This document shows positions 52,754 to 63,097 of a DNA stretch of 64,000 bases, piece after piece (within the stretch, counting starts at the first letter, position 1; the number at the start of each line of letters is the position of its first letter). The stretch spans positions 186,001 through 250,000 of the forward strand of contig BCGN01000011.1 in assembly GCA_001599295.1 (NCBI GenBank), written 5' to 3'. Below the pieces are notes generated by a model that did no database searches, was not told where the DNA came from, and worked only from the letters and a program-made list of their open reading frames with translations. A program made the position numbers and the translations under genes. This DNA is from Sporopachydermia quercuum. Lineage: Eukaryota; Ascomycota; Sporopachydermiomycetes; Sporopachydermiales; Sporopachydermiaceae.

Positions 52754-55228
52754 ATGACATCAGTAGAGGCCATATTTATTGGTGGTAATAAACAGTCCCA
52801 CGGTGCAGATTATAATGAAAATATAGGTCTAGTAGCGTTTGGTAGCAGTTGTACTATTTCAATATGGGATCCTCTCAATATTCAGGGTCTGAAAAGAACA
52901 CTGAAAGGTCATGACGATGAAGTAACAGTAGTGAGATTTATTCCTAATAGTAAACTATTAGTATCTGGTGCTCAAGACAGTAAAGTTTTGGTCTGGTCAC
53001 AAGATGGGAGTTCAGACAAGTATACAGTTGTTCAAACTCTTAATGAACATGATGAATCAATCACATCTGTAGGTTTCAGTAGTAATGGTGAGTTATTGTG
53101 CGTTGGTGCTTCAGATGGATTGATATCTCTATGGATTCGAAACGACAATAAATTTGAGTTTTTAGACAAATTCAGCGTTCAATATGGGTTTTTTCCAGTA
53201 AAACTCGAAATTGCAGAAGTTCCTGGCGTTGAGAATTCTTATATTCTAGTAACCGGTGGTACCAAGAATCATATATATGTCTTTAACATCAATCTCACAT
53301 CAGATGGTAAGCTCGAGTCAAGAGAGCAGACTGCAGTACTGGAAGGTCATGAAGACTGGGTTAAATGTTTAGATTTCAAAATAGTTGGTGCTGACATATT
53401 TTTAGCATCAGGTTCACAAGACAGATACATCAGAATATGGAAAATAGAGACTTTAGGCATAGAAGCATTTAAGAAGAAGGAAGAATCAAAGAGAAATGAG
53501 AATTTGATATTGTTCTTATCTACCAAGCAACATAACTTCACTGTTAAAAACACAGTTGTTTGCTCTATAACTTTTGAAGCTCTGATCATGGGACATGATG
53601 ATTGGGTTTCAAGTTTGAAATGGCATCCTGAAGAGTTTAGTTTGATGTCATGCTCAGCAGATACTTCGTTAATGGTGTGGAGACCTGACGAAGCATCAGG
53701 TATTTGGATCTGTTCTACGCGGCTGGGTGAACTAAGTATCAAAGGTGCAAGTACTGCAACAGGAGCATCTGGTGGATTCTGGTGCTCCCTTTGGTGTAAT
53801 AATGAAAAGTCTGAGCCAGGCTCAGTACTTGTAGCTCTGGGGAAAACAGGAGCTTGGAGAGTCTGGAGAAAAGAAAGTAATTCAACATTAGAAGATGATA
53901 GTAGCACACATGTTAACTGGCAACCTTTAACTGGTCCTACTGGTCATTTCAGAGCTTGTACAGACATAGCTTGGGAAGACAATGGTAATTATCTACTCAC
54001 AACTAGCGTTGACCAAACAACGAGGCTTTTTTCCCAGTGGAAAAAAAACAGTGATGGGACTAAACGTGAGAATCCAACGTGGCATGAGTTTTCTAGGCCT
54101 CAAATTCATGGTTATAATATGGTATGTGTTGCATCTTTGAACAGCAATAAGTTTGTTTCTGGAGGTGAAGAGAAAATTCTCAGAGTATTTGAACAGCCAA
54201 AAGGTGTTTCTCACATATTATCAAAATTCTGTTCAATTGAACCAGCCTTAAATGAAGAATCGATGCCTGAGTCAGCTGCTTTACCAGCATTAGGTCTTAG
54301 CAATAAAGCGGAGTTCGAAGATGGAAAATTAGATGTCGGAGGAAATGGAATTGAGAATGAAAACGCTGAGGAATCAGAATTTNATACTAAAAATGTGTCA
54401 TATGAAATCCTTAATGATCTGAAATATCCACCATTAGAGGATCATCTGCAAAGACATACATTATGGCCAGAAATTGAAAAACTGTATGGTCATGGTTATG
54501 AAATCACATGTGTTGTCGCATCCAATGATAAGAAGTTGATTGCTACTGCTTGTAGAAGTAATTCAGCTAATCATGCTGTTATAAGGAATTATGAAACAGC
54601 CAGTTGGCAAGAGTTGAAGCCATCATTAGCTTTCCATACATTGACTGTGACAAGATTACGCTTTTCCCATGATGATAAATATTTACTTTCAGTTAGTAGA
54701 GATCGTCAATGGGCTATTTGGAAACGGACCAAGAATCCACTACAATATGAAAAATGCATTGAGAATCTGAAGGGACATTCAAGAATTATCTGGGATGGCG
54801 TATTCTTGCCTGAAGACTTTGGTACTGATAACGAATATTACTTTGTTACCGGGTCTAGAGATAAGACCTTTAAAGTGTGGAAGCTAATAGACGGGGAGAC
54901 AGTGACTACTGAATTATTGACTACGTTAAAGATTGGTGAGTTTGTCACTGCTCTTGATAGTCATAAGGATCTGATCAATCAGAAAGCAGTGCTGTCTATT
55001 GGTCTGGAATCTGGCTCATTGAAGTTATTTACTATTACTTTAGATAGAGATCAAGTCAATGTGAATTCATTGATAGATATAGCTAGTGAGGATGGACCCG
55101 CGGGAAGAGTGAATCGAATTGCATGGTCACCAAAGAACGATGGCAAGGGTGGTGGTATTTATTTTGGAGCAGCGTCTGAAGATCATTCAGTTAGACTGTA
55201 CCGAGTCGACAAGAATATTGTTGTCTGA
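52754..55228 (+). CDS. ELP2: Elongator complex subunit 2 (WD40)
   Basis: This 824-residue protein (S. cerevisiae 788) is made of two WD40 propellers. Elp2 is a scaffold of the Elongator complex, which modifies wobble uridines in tRNAs. The start FIGGNKQSHGADYNENIGLV followed by AFGSSCTISIWDP is the Elp2 signature. WD repeats such as LKGHDDEVTVVRF, LEGHEDWVKCLDF, IMGHDDWVSSLKW with HPEEF, and LKGHSRIIWDGVF are spread over the length. Near residue 540 a polar acidic linker containing one N codon separates the propellers. Length, repeat count and signature agree with Elp2; the closest alternatives among WD40 proteins lack the N-terminal block. Confidence 0.95.
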   Translation: MTSVEAIFIGGNKQSHGADYNENIGLVAFGSSCTISIWDPLNIQGLKRTLKGHDDEVTVVRFIPNSKLLVSGAQDSKVLVWSQDGSSDKYTVVQTLNEHDESITSVGFSSNGELLCVGASDGLISLWIRNDNKFEFLDKFSVQYGFFPVKLEIAEVPGVENSYILVTGGTKNHIYVFNINLTSDGKLESREQTAVLEGHEDWVKCLDFKIVGADIFLASGSQDRYIRIWKIETLGIEAFKKKEESKRNENLILFLSTKQHNFTVKNTVVCSITFEALIMGHDDWVSSLKWHPEEFSLMSCSADTSLMVWRPDEASGIWICSTRLGELSIKGASTATGASGGFWCSLWCNNEKSEPGSVLVALGKTGAWRVWRKESNSTLEDDSSTHVNWQPLTGPTGHFRACTDIAWEDNGNYLLTTSVDQTTRLFSQWKKNSDGTKRENPTWHEFSRPQIHGYNMVCVASLNSNKFVSGGEEKILRVFEQPKGVSHILSKFCSIEPALNEESMPESAALPALGLSNKAEFEDGKLDVGGNGIENENAEESEFXTKNVSYEILNDLKYPPLEDHLQRHTLWPEIEKLYGHGYEITCVVASNDKKLIATACRSNSANHAVIRNYETASWQELKPSLAFHTLTVTRLRFSHDDKYLLSVSRDRQWAIWKRTKNPLQYEKCIENLKGHSRIIWDGVFLPEDFGTDNEYYFVTGSRDKTFKVWKLIDGETVTTELLTTLKIGEFVTALDSHKDLINQKAVLSIGLESGSLKLFTITLDRDQVNVNSLIDIASEDGPAGRVNRIAWSPKNDGKGGGIYFGAASEDHSVRLYRVDKNIVV

Positions 55229-55604
55229 GCAGTGATGATAATATTACTGAATAGTCTTAATAACCATAATAGCATAAATATATGTGATTGTATAATGAAA
55301 GAATGAAATCATTTATATATGGTTTTAGTATTTTACTTGGTTGGAATAGGTTCGCAGTTGATACAGACATATTATCGAATACCTTTAAATACATAGCTAC
55401 TATGTGTGTGCCTCTCATGTGTGTGAAGCCTCATATTTGAACAGTAGATCGCTGCGGTTCAGTTGCAGCGCTTTATATTGAAGAGTACTTCTTGAGTACT
55501 TCTTGAGTACCCAAGTGACCCATTGATAATGACATCTGATTCAACAGCCTACCATATTAAACCTTTGGGTAGAACAAACCATTGATATTCCATCTTCTAC
55601 TAGT
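55229..55604. other. Convergent 3' region of ELP2 and the AYR1-like gene
   Basis: These 376 bases contain a short GAGTACTTCTT duplication near 55484-55510. Nothing else is seen. Confidence 0.55.
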
Positions 55605-56558
55605 CTAATCTTTCTTGTTCTTATCATTAGCTTCCCCGATTGATTTGATCAGTTTGTCCACCTTGAATTTACGAATAATAACAGCTTCAAATATCCAATA
55701 AGGAACTAATGAATTAACCAATCTTATCAGAAAAGCATGAGATCCTTCCCAATAATACAGCTTATTAGACCCCAGATCAAATACGGGGATCCAACTGAAT
55801 AGTCTCCATTGTTTTTTCTCTACATTAACATCGTCACATACATTCTTCGCGTATGCCTCTGCACTTATGGGTTTGTTGTCCTTTGCCATAGTCGCNCTCG
55901 ACTTGATTATCGCTTTACCTTCTGGAACTTGATAATATACNCTATGTTCTTTCATAGGTCTTGGATCAGCAATATTGGTGTCTACACCACCAGTGATGAT
56001 GCAAGACACTTGTACTTTGAAAGGCTTCATTTCAATCCTCAATACTTTGGCATATTGGTGTATTGCTGCTTTTGTTGCGCTATAGACAGACCCCCAGGGA
56101 AAAGGTGCTACTCCTGCTAGCGAACCAGTGATGATGATTTTACCTTCAGCTGCAATCAACAGATCAGAGAACTCTCTGCACATTCTCATTACACCAAACA
56201 CGTTGACTTCGAAAACTGACGATACTTCGTCGTCACTAACATCTACGGCTGGAAATGAGCACGATTGGCCTGCATTGTTGAATAAAAGGTCTAGCTTTCC
56301 ATTAGATACTTTCAATTCTTCGGTTATGGTAGCATGTAAACTTTTGACAGATTCTAGGCTGGTTACATCAAGCTTGTGAGTACTGATATTGTTATGGTAT
56401 TCAGGAGCTAGTAATTCCTCCATGTTTGATAGGCTTCTAGCACAAGCGAAAACCCGGATGTCTCTTTTAGATAGTTCTTTAGCCAGCGCCTTACCAATGC
56501 CTGAAGAAGCTCCAGTCACTAATGCTGTCAATTGTTTTTCATTGTTCGTTTCAGACAT
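55605..56558 (-). CDS. AYR1: AYR1-like short-chain dehydrogenase
   Basis: This 317-residue SDR resembles S. cerevisiae Ayr1 (297), the NADPH-dependent 1-acyl-dihydroxyacetone phosphate reductase of lipid droplets and ER that makes lysophosphatidic acid. The Rossmann cofactor site is TGASSGIGKALAKEL, with NNAG at the structural motif and the active-site YSATK preceded by a catalytic Ser region (ITGSLAG). A C-terminal segment with hydrophobic stretches (FLIRLVNSLVPYWIFEAVII) could anchor the enzyme in membranes. Two Ns fall in the frame. Related fungal SDRs of lipid droplets are possible, so the exact orthology carries some doubt. Confidence 0.75.
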   Translation of the reverse strand: MSETNNEKQLTALVTGASSGIGKALAKELSKRDIRVFACARSLSNMEELLAPEYHNNISTHKLDVTSLESVKSLHATITEELKVSNGKLDLLFNNAGQSCSFPAVDVSDDEVSSVFEVNVFGVMRMCREFSDLLIAAEGKIIITGSLAGVAPFPWGSVYSATKAAIHQYAKVLRIEMKPFKVQVSCIITGGVDTNIADPRPMKEHXVYYQVPEGKAIIKSXATMAKDNKPISAEAYAKNVCDDVNVEKKQWRLFSWIPVFDLGSNKLYYWEGSHAFLIRLVNSLVPYWIFEAVIIRKFKVDKLIKSIGEANDKNKKD

Positions 56559-57506
56559 TTCGACGATTGGATAGTTGAATAGTTACTGAAAATACTATCT
56601 ACNTGGATATGATAATCACTATTTCCTACATATGTGTTCTATTTTTCTATGGAAAGTAGGATAGTTGTATGCTTCGTATTCATACATATATAATTGTTAG
56701 ATTAGCGAGTGAATGGCAACTAAAGTGAGGGGGTTTGAAAGTTCATTTACATGATGTAACAAGTGGTAAGGGTCTAGAATCTGAGGATGAGGATGCGTAC
56801 AAGATAATGAGTAGGTTACATAAATCCATTAGTTAGAACAAGGATTATAATTGAAAATCTTATAATTGAAACTGTATACAATAGCAGCACTAGAATTAGA
56901 TCAATTCGTCAGATTTAGTAACTACACTAATTAAGCTTGGATCAGTAATTAGATAAATCGAATAGTGTATTGGCGATAAATATTGGCCTGGGAAGTATGT
57001 TGCATTCAACAAGGGAACTACCTCGATTGTTCCCGTGNATCACGCGCAGTTAACTTGGTGCGTGAATTTCTTGACTGTGGTTGTCTTTTGACAGCGGTAC
57101 TCCTATATGAGAGTATATTTAACCTATGTGTCCAATTCTGGGCATTATTGTAGAGAATGAGAATGATGAGAATGAGAGATTCGTGGCGGATACTAAAACT
57201 CAATTAAGACCCTTTACTGTGTCTTGCATAATCCCCTCGTTTCCTGTCATTGTCATTCTCCTAGGTCTATGCCAGACCAAGTCATAAATTCATTTTCATA
57301 TGAAAGTGAAAAAAATGACAACAAACACGAAAGAAAATAAATAAAAACAGAGCATACGGGTATATATTAAGAAGTAAATATATAGAACTTAAAGATTGCA
57401 GTTGTATGTCAGTCATGGTCAATACGAACTGATTTCTTTACCATGTGACGATGAAGAACGTGGATCACCAATAAAAGTAGACGGTAGTAAATAGATCAAC
57501 TTCAAG
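56559..57506. promoter_or_regulatory. Divergent promoter region of the AYR1-like gene and SMN
   Basis: These 948 AT-rich bases lie between divergent starts. I recognise no RNA gene or specific site in them. Confidence 0.4.
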
Positions 57507-58116
57507 ATGAGCGCAGCAGAAAAACTAAGTTCAAATGAAAACGTTGAAGAAGTAGAAGAAATCGAGATTGATATCAATAACAAAGAAGTATGGGATGATA
57601 CATCACTGGTAGCTGCATGGGATTCTGCAGTTGAACAATATAAGGTAAGTACTATTTCTTGAGGTGACATAATTTATAAAAATAGAGATAATCGTTGGTA
57701 ATAACGGCCAATAACAGTACGGTAGCCAGACAACAGGATACTAACCAAAACGCAAGAAATATCATAAAGGTGAANCAGCACCAACGACCGATAGCCCAAT
57801 AGATACAGAAACTACGCACGAGGAAAATATATTTGGAGATGGGGGTATCGATAGAGATTCTGTAGTAGGACAAAAGATCAGATACACACATAAAGAATCA
57901 AAGACCCTATCGCCAGAAGATACAAACGAAGAGCCAACTTCCAGAGAACAAATTCATGAAATCCCAACAAACAAAATAAAAGAAGCAAATTCTGCTAGCG
58001 TCAGTTCACACTTACTCGATGATCTAGAGGAACCGTTGAAGAACCTGGTCATGAGTTGGTACTGGGCAGGATACTACAAAGGATACTATATGGGAAAATC
58101 CGAAAAGACAGAATGA
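57507..58116 (+). CDS. SMN1: SMN (survival motor neuron) homologue, two exons
   Basis: The exons are 57507-57644 and 57757-58116, giving 165 residues (S. pombe Smn1 152). SMN forms oligomers that, with Gemin2, load Sm proteins on snRNAs. Exon 1 has an acidic start and then EVWDDTSLVAAWDSAVEQYK, the Gemin2-binding helix (human: IWDDTALIKAYDKAV). Exon 2 continues KYHKG, as in fission yeast. A polar linker lacks a Tudor domain, again as in fission yeast. The C-terminus MSWYWAGYYKGYYMG is the YG-box oligomerisation helix (human: SWYMSGYHTGYYMG). Both ends of SMN are therefore present and joined in frame. S. cerevisiae lacks SMN and keeps only the Gemin2 relative Brr1. The N in the seventh codon of exon 2 is not critical. 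Confidence 0.93.
57645..57756 (+). other. SMN intron, 112 nt, AAG acceptor
   Basis: The donor is GTAAGT, a perfect TACTAAC is the branch motif and GCAAG follows 8 bases later. The unspliced frame meets TGA six codons into the intron. Upstream CAGs lie before the branch point and cannot serve it. Confidence 0.85.
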
Positions 58117-59044
58117 ATATAAACACAGACCAAATAAAGGAACACTACAGGTNTGGAGATAAAGGACAAAGAAGAGAGATAGGACTAATTGACTCGAAGT
58201 TCATGCATGCTTAATAGAGATGTGCATCGAATGTTTTACTTCCACAAGCCTCCTTCGATGATGTTGATAGAGAAAATCGCTTAAATTCCGTTTAGTGCTC
58301 CAACNTTTCTAGATTGAACAGGCCAATGGAAGAATCAGGCCATACAGTCGTCAGCATTAATAAATCGTACATTAACCATGAATCAGTAGGATCAAATGAA
58401 AGNCCTGATTAGACAATCATTCAGCTACCCCAACTCAACTCACGCCAAAATACAATTAATGAATACGCCCCATTCTACAACATTACACTGTATCTTTATT
58501 GTTAATTGTACCTCTAACAATAAATAATTATCATATTTCTACATTTTCACACTATTCATTCAAACCCAGTCACAAATCAGCTATCACTGAGGCCATCATA
58601 TCATGCTTTTGTCCTGACTCCCATAAAGTAAACATCCTACATGTTCCTTTCTTTTCATTAGTAAAATAACATCAAATCTCATCTCACAAAAGTAGACCCT
58701 ATTGACATTAACTATGGCAGACCCTCAATATTTTTCATCAGAACCTTCTTCAAACACACTTTTCATCCATTAACTTAACTGATCACGAAGTTCAGCTATC
58801 CATCCACCATGATTCTTGAAACAGGATTGCACCAACTCATACCAGGATTAAGAGTTCCTCCTGGAGAAACCAAACAAGGTACATTTACTATACANATTGA
58901 AAATGATACAACAACCTGAACAATAGAATTACACTACTAGCATAATATTCATCAATTGTATAGTATTAAATATATAGACATATAATTTGCTTGATACTAA
59001 TNTAGATGATACATTAAGTCACACACGACACATATTCTATTCAA
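58117..59044. promoter_or_regulatory. Intergenic region between SMN and ARP8
   Basis: These 928 bases hold the SMN 3' end and ARP8 promoter. A 36-codon frame at 58809-58919 (MILETGLHQLIPGLRVPP...) could be an upstream ORF of ARP8 or a first exon with a poor donor; it is not called as a gene. Confidence 0.4.
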
Positions 59045-61783
59045 ATGGTTTCCAAATCTCGGACAGGTTCTGTCGATGGAGAAAACTCTAATGCGGCAAA
59101 AAGGAAGTCATTTCCTATAAAGCTGAAGCTATCAAGTAAGAAACTAGCAGCAGCAATTGCAAATTCCAAAGGATCCACTGATACAGCAGATCCTTCCGTC
59201 GAGGGCGGTGTATCAACAACAGAACCGCCATCAGGACAGAATTCTGAGACAGAAACAAAGCCAAAGCGTCGTGNCGGTAAAAGAAAACAAACAATCAACA
59301 CAGATAGGAATAAAACTGGATCCAAAGCTAACGGTCATAACAGTGACCAACCTAATACCCCAGGGGCTACACCAGCTAACGGGAATACCAATGGTAACGG
59401 TGGACCTGGATATACAGGTAAGAAACGTGGAGGAGCACGACCAATGCTGAAAAGCAGTGGAATTCAAAAGATTGACAATAAGCTGAAAACATCATTATTT
59501 CAACCAATGGTGAGTATCAATCAGAAAAACTACTATACTGATTATCTACGTAGAGATGATCAGTTACTTGCATATAAAAGGAAACCTATAAACGAAACGG
59601 CAACAACAGAAACGTCGAAAAAGGATAATGAAAAACCAATCAAAGAATTGAATGCAAGATTCGATTTAGAAAGCTTTATGTCAGAAAGAGACGATAATGA
59701 TAATGATGATGATGATGGTATATCAGATTCGGGATCAGATGGTGGTGAAGAACTACTGGGGTCTAAGATAATTGTCTTACAACCTGGTTCAAGATATATG
59801 AAAATAGGCTTGGCTTCTGACGTTTATCCAAAGACTGTTGCCAATGTAATAGCAATCAAAAAGAAATCTTTAAACAACGAGAATAATGGAAAGGAAAGCA
59901 ATTCCCCCAACTCAGTTATTTCACCACCGAGGTTAGAATTACCAGATGGTTCAATATGGCTAGGGAAGAAGTTTCATGATGGGAAATCCATAGTAACCAA
60001 AGATTTCAGAGAAAGAATGAGATATTATAAACGAAGAATTTTACCAAATTCCAACGAAACAGTCGCAAATTTCAACCAGAGAAGCTTACCTGAAAATATA
60101 CCTGATCACAATGACCCATATCGTGCTGAGTGGATTGAAGTGAATGACGAAATGAATGCTCCTGATTATTTAACTAGTGAAAGAGCACTTAGATTATCAA
60201 ATAATTCGAAACTGAAGTATCAATTAAGATGGCCTATCAAAAACGGTCAATTCAATGAGTCACCAACTGATTATTCATCGAGAGAAGAGCTATTCTCTGA
60301 TATAGCAACATTAATCACTGATAACTTACACCATGAGTTCAATTTGAATTTCCGTGACTTTAAAGACTATAAAATAATCCTATTGATTCCTGATTTATAC
60401 GAGAAAGAATACGTTCAAGGTTTTCTTAATTTATTACTACAAATGAAGTTTGAGTCTGTTGCAATAATACAAGAATCAGTCGCAGCAACTTTTGGGGCTG
60501 GTATTTCAACTGCATGCGTCATTGACGTGGGAGCTCAAAAAGTATCAGTAACTTGTGTTGATGAAGGAGGTTGCATTAATGATTCAAGAGTCAATCTACA
60601 ATACGGTGGTGATGATGTAACTGTAGCTTTTGCTAAACTATTGCTTCATTCTCATTTCCCTTATCACGAATTGGATCTGTGTCGAACGTATGATTTCCAA
60701 CTTATTGATGATCTGAAATCTAAGCATATATCTTTCCAAGATGCTGAGATTGCTATCCAGTTATATAATTTTTACCGTCGATGTCCTAATGAGAACACGA
60801 GAAAGTACGATTTTAAGGTGTTTGATGAGGTCATGATTGCACCTATGGGCTATTTTTATCCTGAACTGTTTGAGATAACAAGTTTATCTAAACCACTTGC
60901 TAAACTAAAAAATGGTGGGAATGGTGATAATAATAACGGCGATTTGATTGATCTGCCTCCTGGTATGGAAGATTTGAACTCACGCAGTATAACTGACACT
61001 CGAGCAGCTTGGAGACATCACCTTTTCCCTAAATCCAAAGATTTGTATGACGATTCCATCAATGAGACTGAATCAGAAGCTCAGAACGCTATTTTGAAGA
61101 ATAAGTTGATTGGACTAATGTCGCCTGATGAACTGGTGTCTACGATTGTTGGACCTTTCATTAATGAGAATCACACCGGTGCGAATTCAACAAATGTTGG
61201 TAGTCCATCTGTAACAAAGCAATCAACACCGGTTCCTAGTGAGAATGAAAGTAACAATGTAAGCAATAACAAACTCACCAATAATAATATTGATAACGAT
61301 AACGACAATTCAATTGCTGTTGCTCCTTTGGATTATGCTATTATTGAATCAATAGCAAGAGCTTGCCGAACGGATATCCCGAAGTCACGTCGTTTCTATG
61401 ATAATTTATTATTCGTTGGCGGCGGTGCTGCTAAGATCCCAGGGCTAGACCTTATATTATCAGATAGAATTGGCATGTGGCGACCAGAAGCGCTTAGCTC
61501 AACAGTTGCAGCTGAAGCTTTATTCAATGATGCTGATGTTCCTGTGCCATGGCGGAAGAATTCTGGTGGCAATGGCGTTCAATCGGTTGCATCAGTTTCC
61601 ACAAGTATTTATCCAATTAATATAATGCCACCACCAAGAGATATGGATCCTCAGATTTTGAGCTGGAAAGGCGCAAGTGTATTTGCTAAATTGAAGATTA
61701 CCAATGAGCTTTGGATATCTCATATTGACTGGGATATGTTTGGTAGTCGTATACTTCAGTATAAGTTATTATTTCAATACTAG
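59045..61783 (+). CDS. ARP8: Actin-related protein Arp8 (INO80 complex)
   Basis: This 912-residue protein (S. cerevisiae 881) is a subunit of the INO80 chromatin remodeller, where Arp8, Arp4 and actin form the extranucleosomal DNA-sensing module. A basic disordered N-terminus of about 240 residues is followed by the actin fold. Visible parts are IIVLQPGSRYMKIGLASDVY with PKTVANVIA (strand 1 and phosphate loop), SVAIIQESVAATFGAGISTA followed by CVIDVGAQKVSVTCVDEG, and NLLFVGGGAAKIPGLDLIL, the actin-type second phosphate region. A Ser/Asn-rich insertion lies near residues 710-750, and the C-terminus SWKGASVFAKLKITNELWIS matches the family. One N lies in the N-terminus. Confidence 0.93.
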   Translation: MVSKSRTGSVDGENSNAAKRKSFPIKLKLSSKKLAAAIANSKGSTDTADPSVEGGVSTTEPPSGQNSETETKPKRRXGKRKQTINTDRNKTGSKANGHNSDQPNTPGATPANGNTNGNGGPGYTGKKRGGARPMLKSSGIQKIDNKLKTSLFQPMVSINQKNYYTDYLRRDDQLLAYKRKPINETATTETSKKDNEKPIKELNARFDLESFMSERDDNDNDDDDGISDSGSDGGEELLGSKIIVLQPGSRYMKIGLASDVYPKTVANVIAIKKKSLNNENNGKESNSPNSVISPPRLELPDGSIWLGKKFHDGKSIVTKDFRERMRYYKRRILPNSNETVANFNQRSLPENIPDHNDPYRAEWIEVNDEMNAPDYLTSERALRLSNNSKLKYQLRWPIKNGQFNESPTDYSSREELFSDIATLITDNLHHEFNLNFRDFKDYKIILLIPDLYEKEYVQGFLNLLLQMKFESVAIIQESVAATFGAGISTACVIDVGAQKVSVTCVDEGGCINDSRVNLQYGGDDVTVAFAKLLLHSHFPYHELDLCRTYDFQLIDDLKSKHISFQDAEIAIQLYNFYRRCPNENTRKYDFKVFDEVMIAPMGYFYPELFEITSLSKPLAKLKNGGNGDNNNGDLIDLPPGMEDLNSRSITDTRAAWRHHLFPKSKDLYDDSINETESEAQNAILKNKLIGLMSPDELVSTIVGPFINENHTGANSTNVGSPSVTKQSTPVPSENESNNVSNNKLTNNNIDNDNDNSIAVAPLDYAIIESIARACRTDIPKSRRFYDNLLFVGGGAAKIPGLDLILSDRIGMWRPEALSSTVAAEALFNDADVPVPWRKNSGGNGVQSVASVSTSIYPINIMPPPRDMDPQILSWKGASVFAKLKITNELWISHIDWDMFGSRILQYKLLFQY

Positions 61784-61814
61784 TTGTGACCAGAAGTTAA
61801 GGAGTTAAGGAATC

Positions 61815-61855
61815 GGAAGAGAGAGGAAGAGAGAGGAAGAGAGAGGAAGAGAGAA
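61815..61855. repeat. GAGAGGAAGA tandem repeat
   Basis: A 10-base purine unit is repeated about four times just downstream of the ARP8 stop codon. Confidence 0.9.
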
Positions 61856-62814
61856 GACGGCTGGTAGAATACACGGTAAAATAAATGGAAGAGGAAATGT
61901 AGTATAATAGATAGTCATGTCTTGTAGTAGGTATAAAGGGAAAAGTGGTAATAAAGAACGTAGAACGTAGAATGAATGGTTGAAAGTATGCTGTATTACT
62001 AGCGGGTAGGCAGACGATAGTATTATGGTACCATTTAATTTAGGAATTAAATACCTTTTGTTTGTTACTAGAAGCTACTTGAAAAGTTGTCAGCTTCTGA
62101 TTGATAATATAGTAATAGTAATAATAAAAAAAGTCTATAATTGTATGACACCTAAAAACCCTGCTATTTAACCATAAGATTGAATGAATGCTCAATACAG
62201 TATTCATTAATTACCTTCGGTAAAAGTTATTTTCGATAGTAAACAATAAGTAATACTAATTATAATACTAATGATAATTATATGACAGCTAGCTATGTTA
62301 AGGCAATGATGCTGTTTCCAGCTGAAAATGTAGTGGTTTATCATTGGGAAATGGCTTGAGAGCAAGTGATACTAATAGGAATAATGAAATGAGTTCCATA
62401 CTGATATTCTTACTATGCTCTATCATCTCTATTCTCTTTCTCATTTCTCTTACACATTCACTTTCTTACAGAAAAGCGCTACGTTTAACAATATAAAACA
62501 ACACTATGCTATAACACTAATACGATCTATCATACATATATAAATAATTAACGCATGGAACTAAAAAAAATGATGTGAAATGAGTCACATAGCTCATAGA
62601 ACCAATGGTGAAGATACTGGTTTAATATGCTAGTAATTGTAGTAGTTCTAGTGTACCAGTTCTCGTTACTCGAATAACAGTTACTCTAATAATACTATAG
62701 AACCAATCCACTATTCAATTGCTGGTAAAAAAAAATTGAGAACATGAAAACTTTGAGTTAATCGGATACTTCATACCATAACAAATTGAAAGAAGAGATG
62801 AGGTACTAATGGTT

Positions 62815-62834
62815 GGTTCGGTTCGGTTCGGTTC
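62815..62834. repeat. GGTTC pentanucleotide repeat, four copies
   Basis: There are four perfect copies of GGTTC, followed within ten bases by another repeat. Confidence 0.9.
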
Positions 62835-62841
62835 AAGTAGT

Positions 62842-62874
62842 AATTGATGTAATTGATGTAATTGATGTAATTGA
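62842..62874. repeat. AATTGATGT tandem repeat
   Basis: A 9-base unit occurs three times with a partial fourth (AATTGACG). Confidence 0.9.
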
Positions 62875-63097
62875 CGCATTCAAATGCCACTGATATCCTG
62901 ATATCCTTCATGGTACATTCAATTCATCCACTCCAGTTTGGTGTAGTTAATTTATTTCGATTTCTTTTGCTTTTGCTAATGCACACTTTCTTCTGCTTTT
63001 TTTAATCCATTTTCTCTATTCTAAAATAACACAGAACGAGTACCCAAAGCATCTACCGCAGCACATTTAGATACCAATAATGTTATGTTTTCGCTGA

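Larger units (their letters stand above)
61784..63097. other. Convergent 3' region of ARP8 and the partial gene
   Basis: These 1.3 kb of AT-rich spacer carry three simple tandem repeats, listed separately. No coding signal is seen. Confidence 0.55.

Noticed and set aside
58809-58919. 36-codon frame MILETGLHQLIPGLRVPP... before ARP8 as a first exon
   Set aside because: The only donor-like site (GTACAT) is poor, and ARP8 already has a suitable start; an upstream ORF is possible but unsupported.
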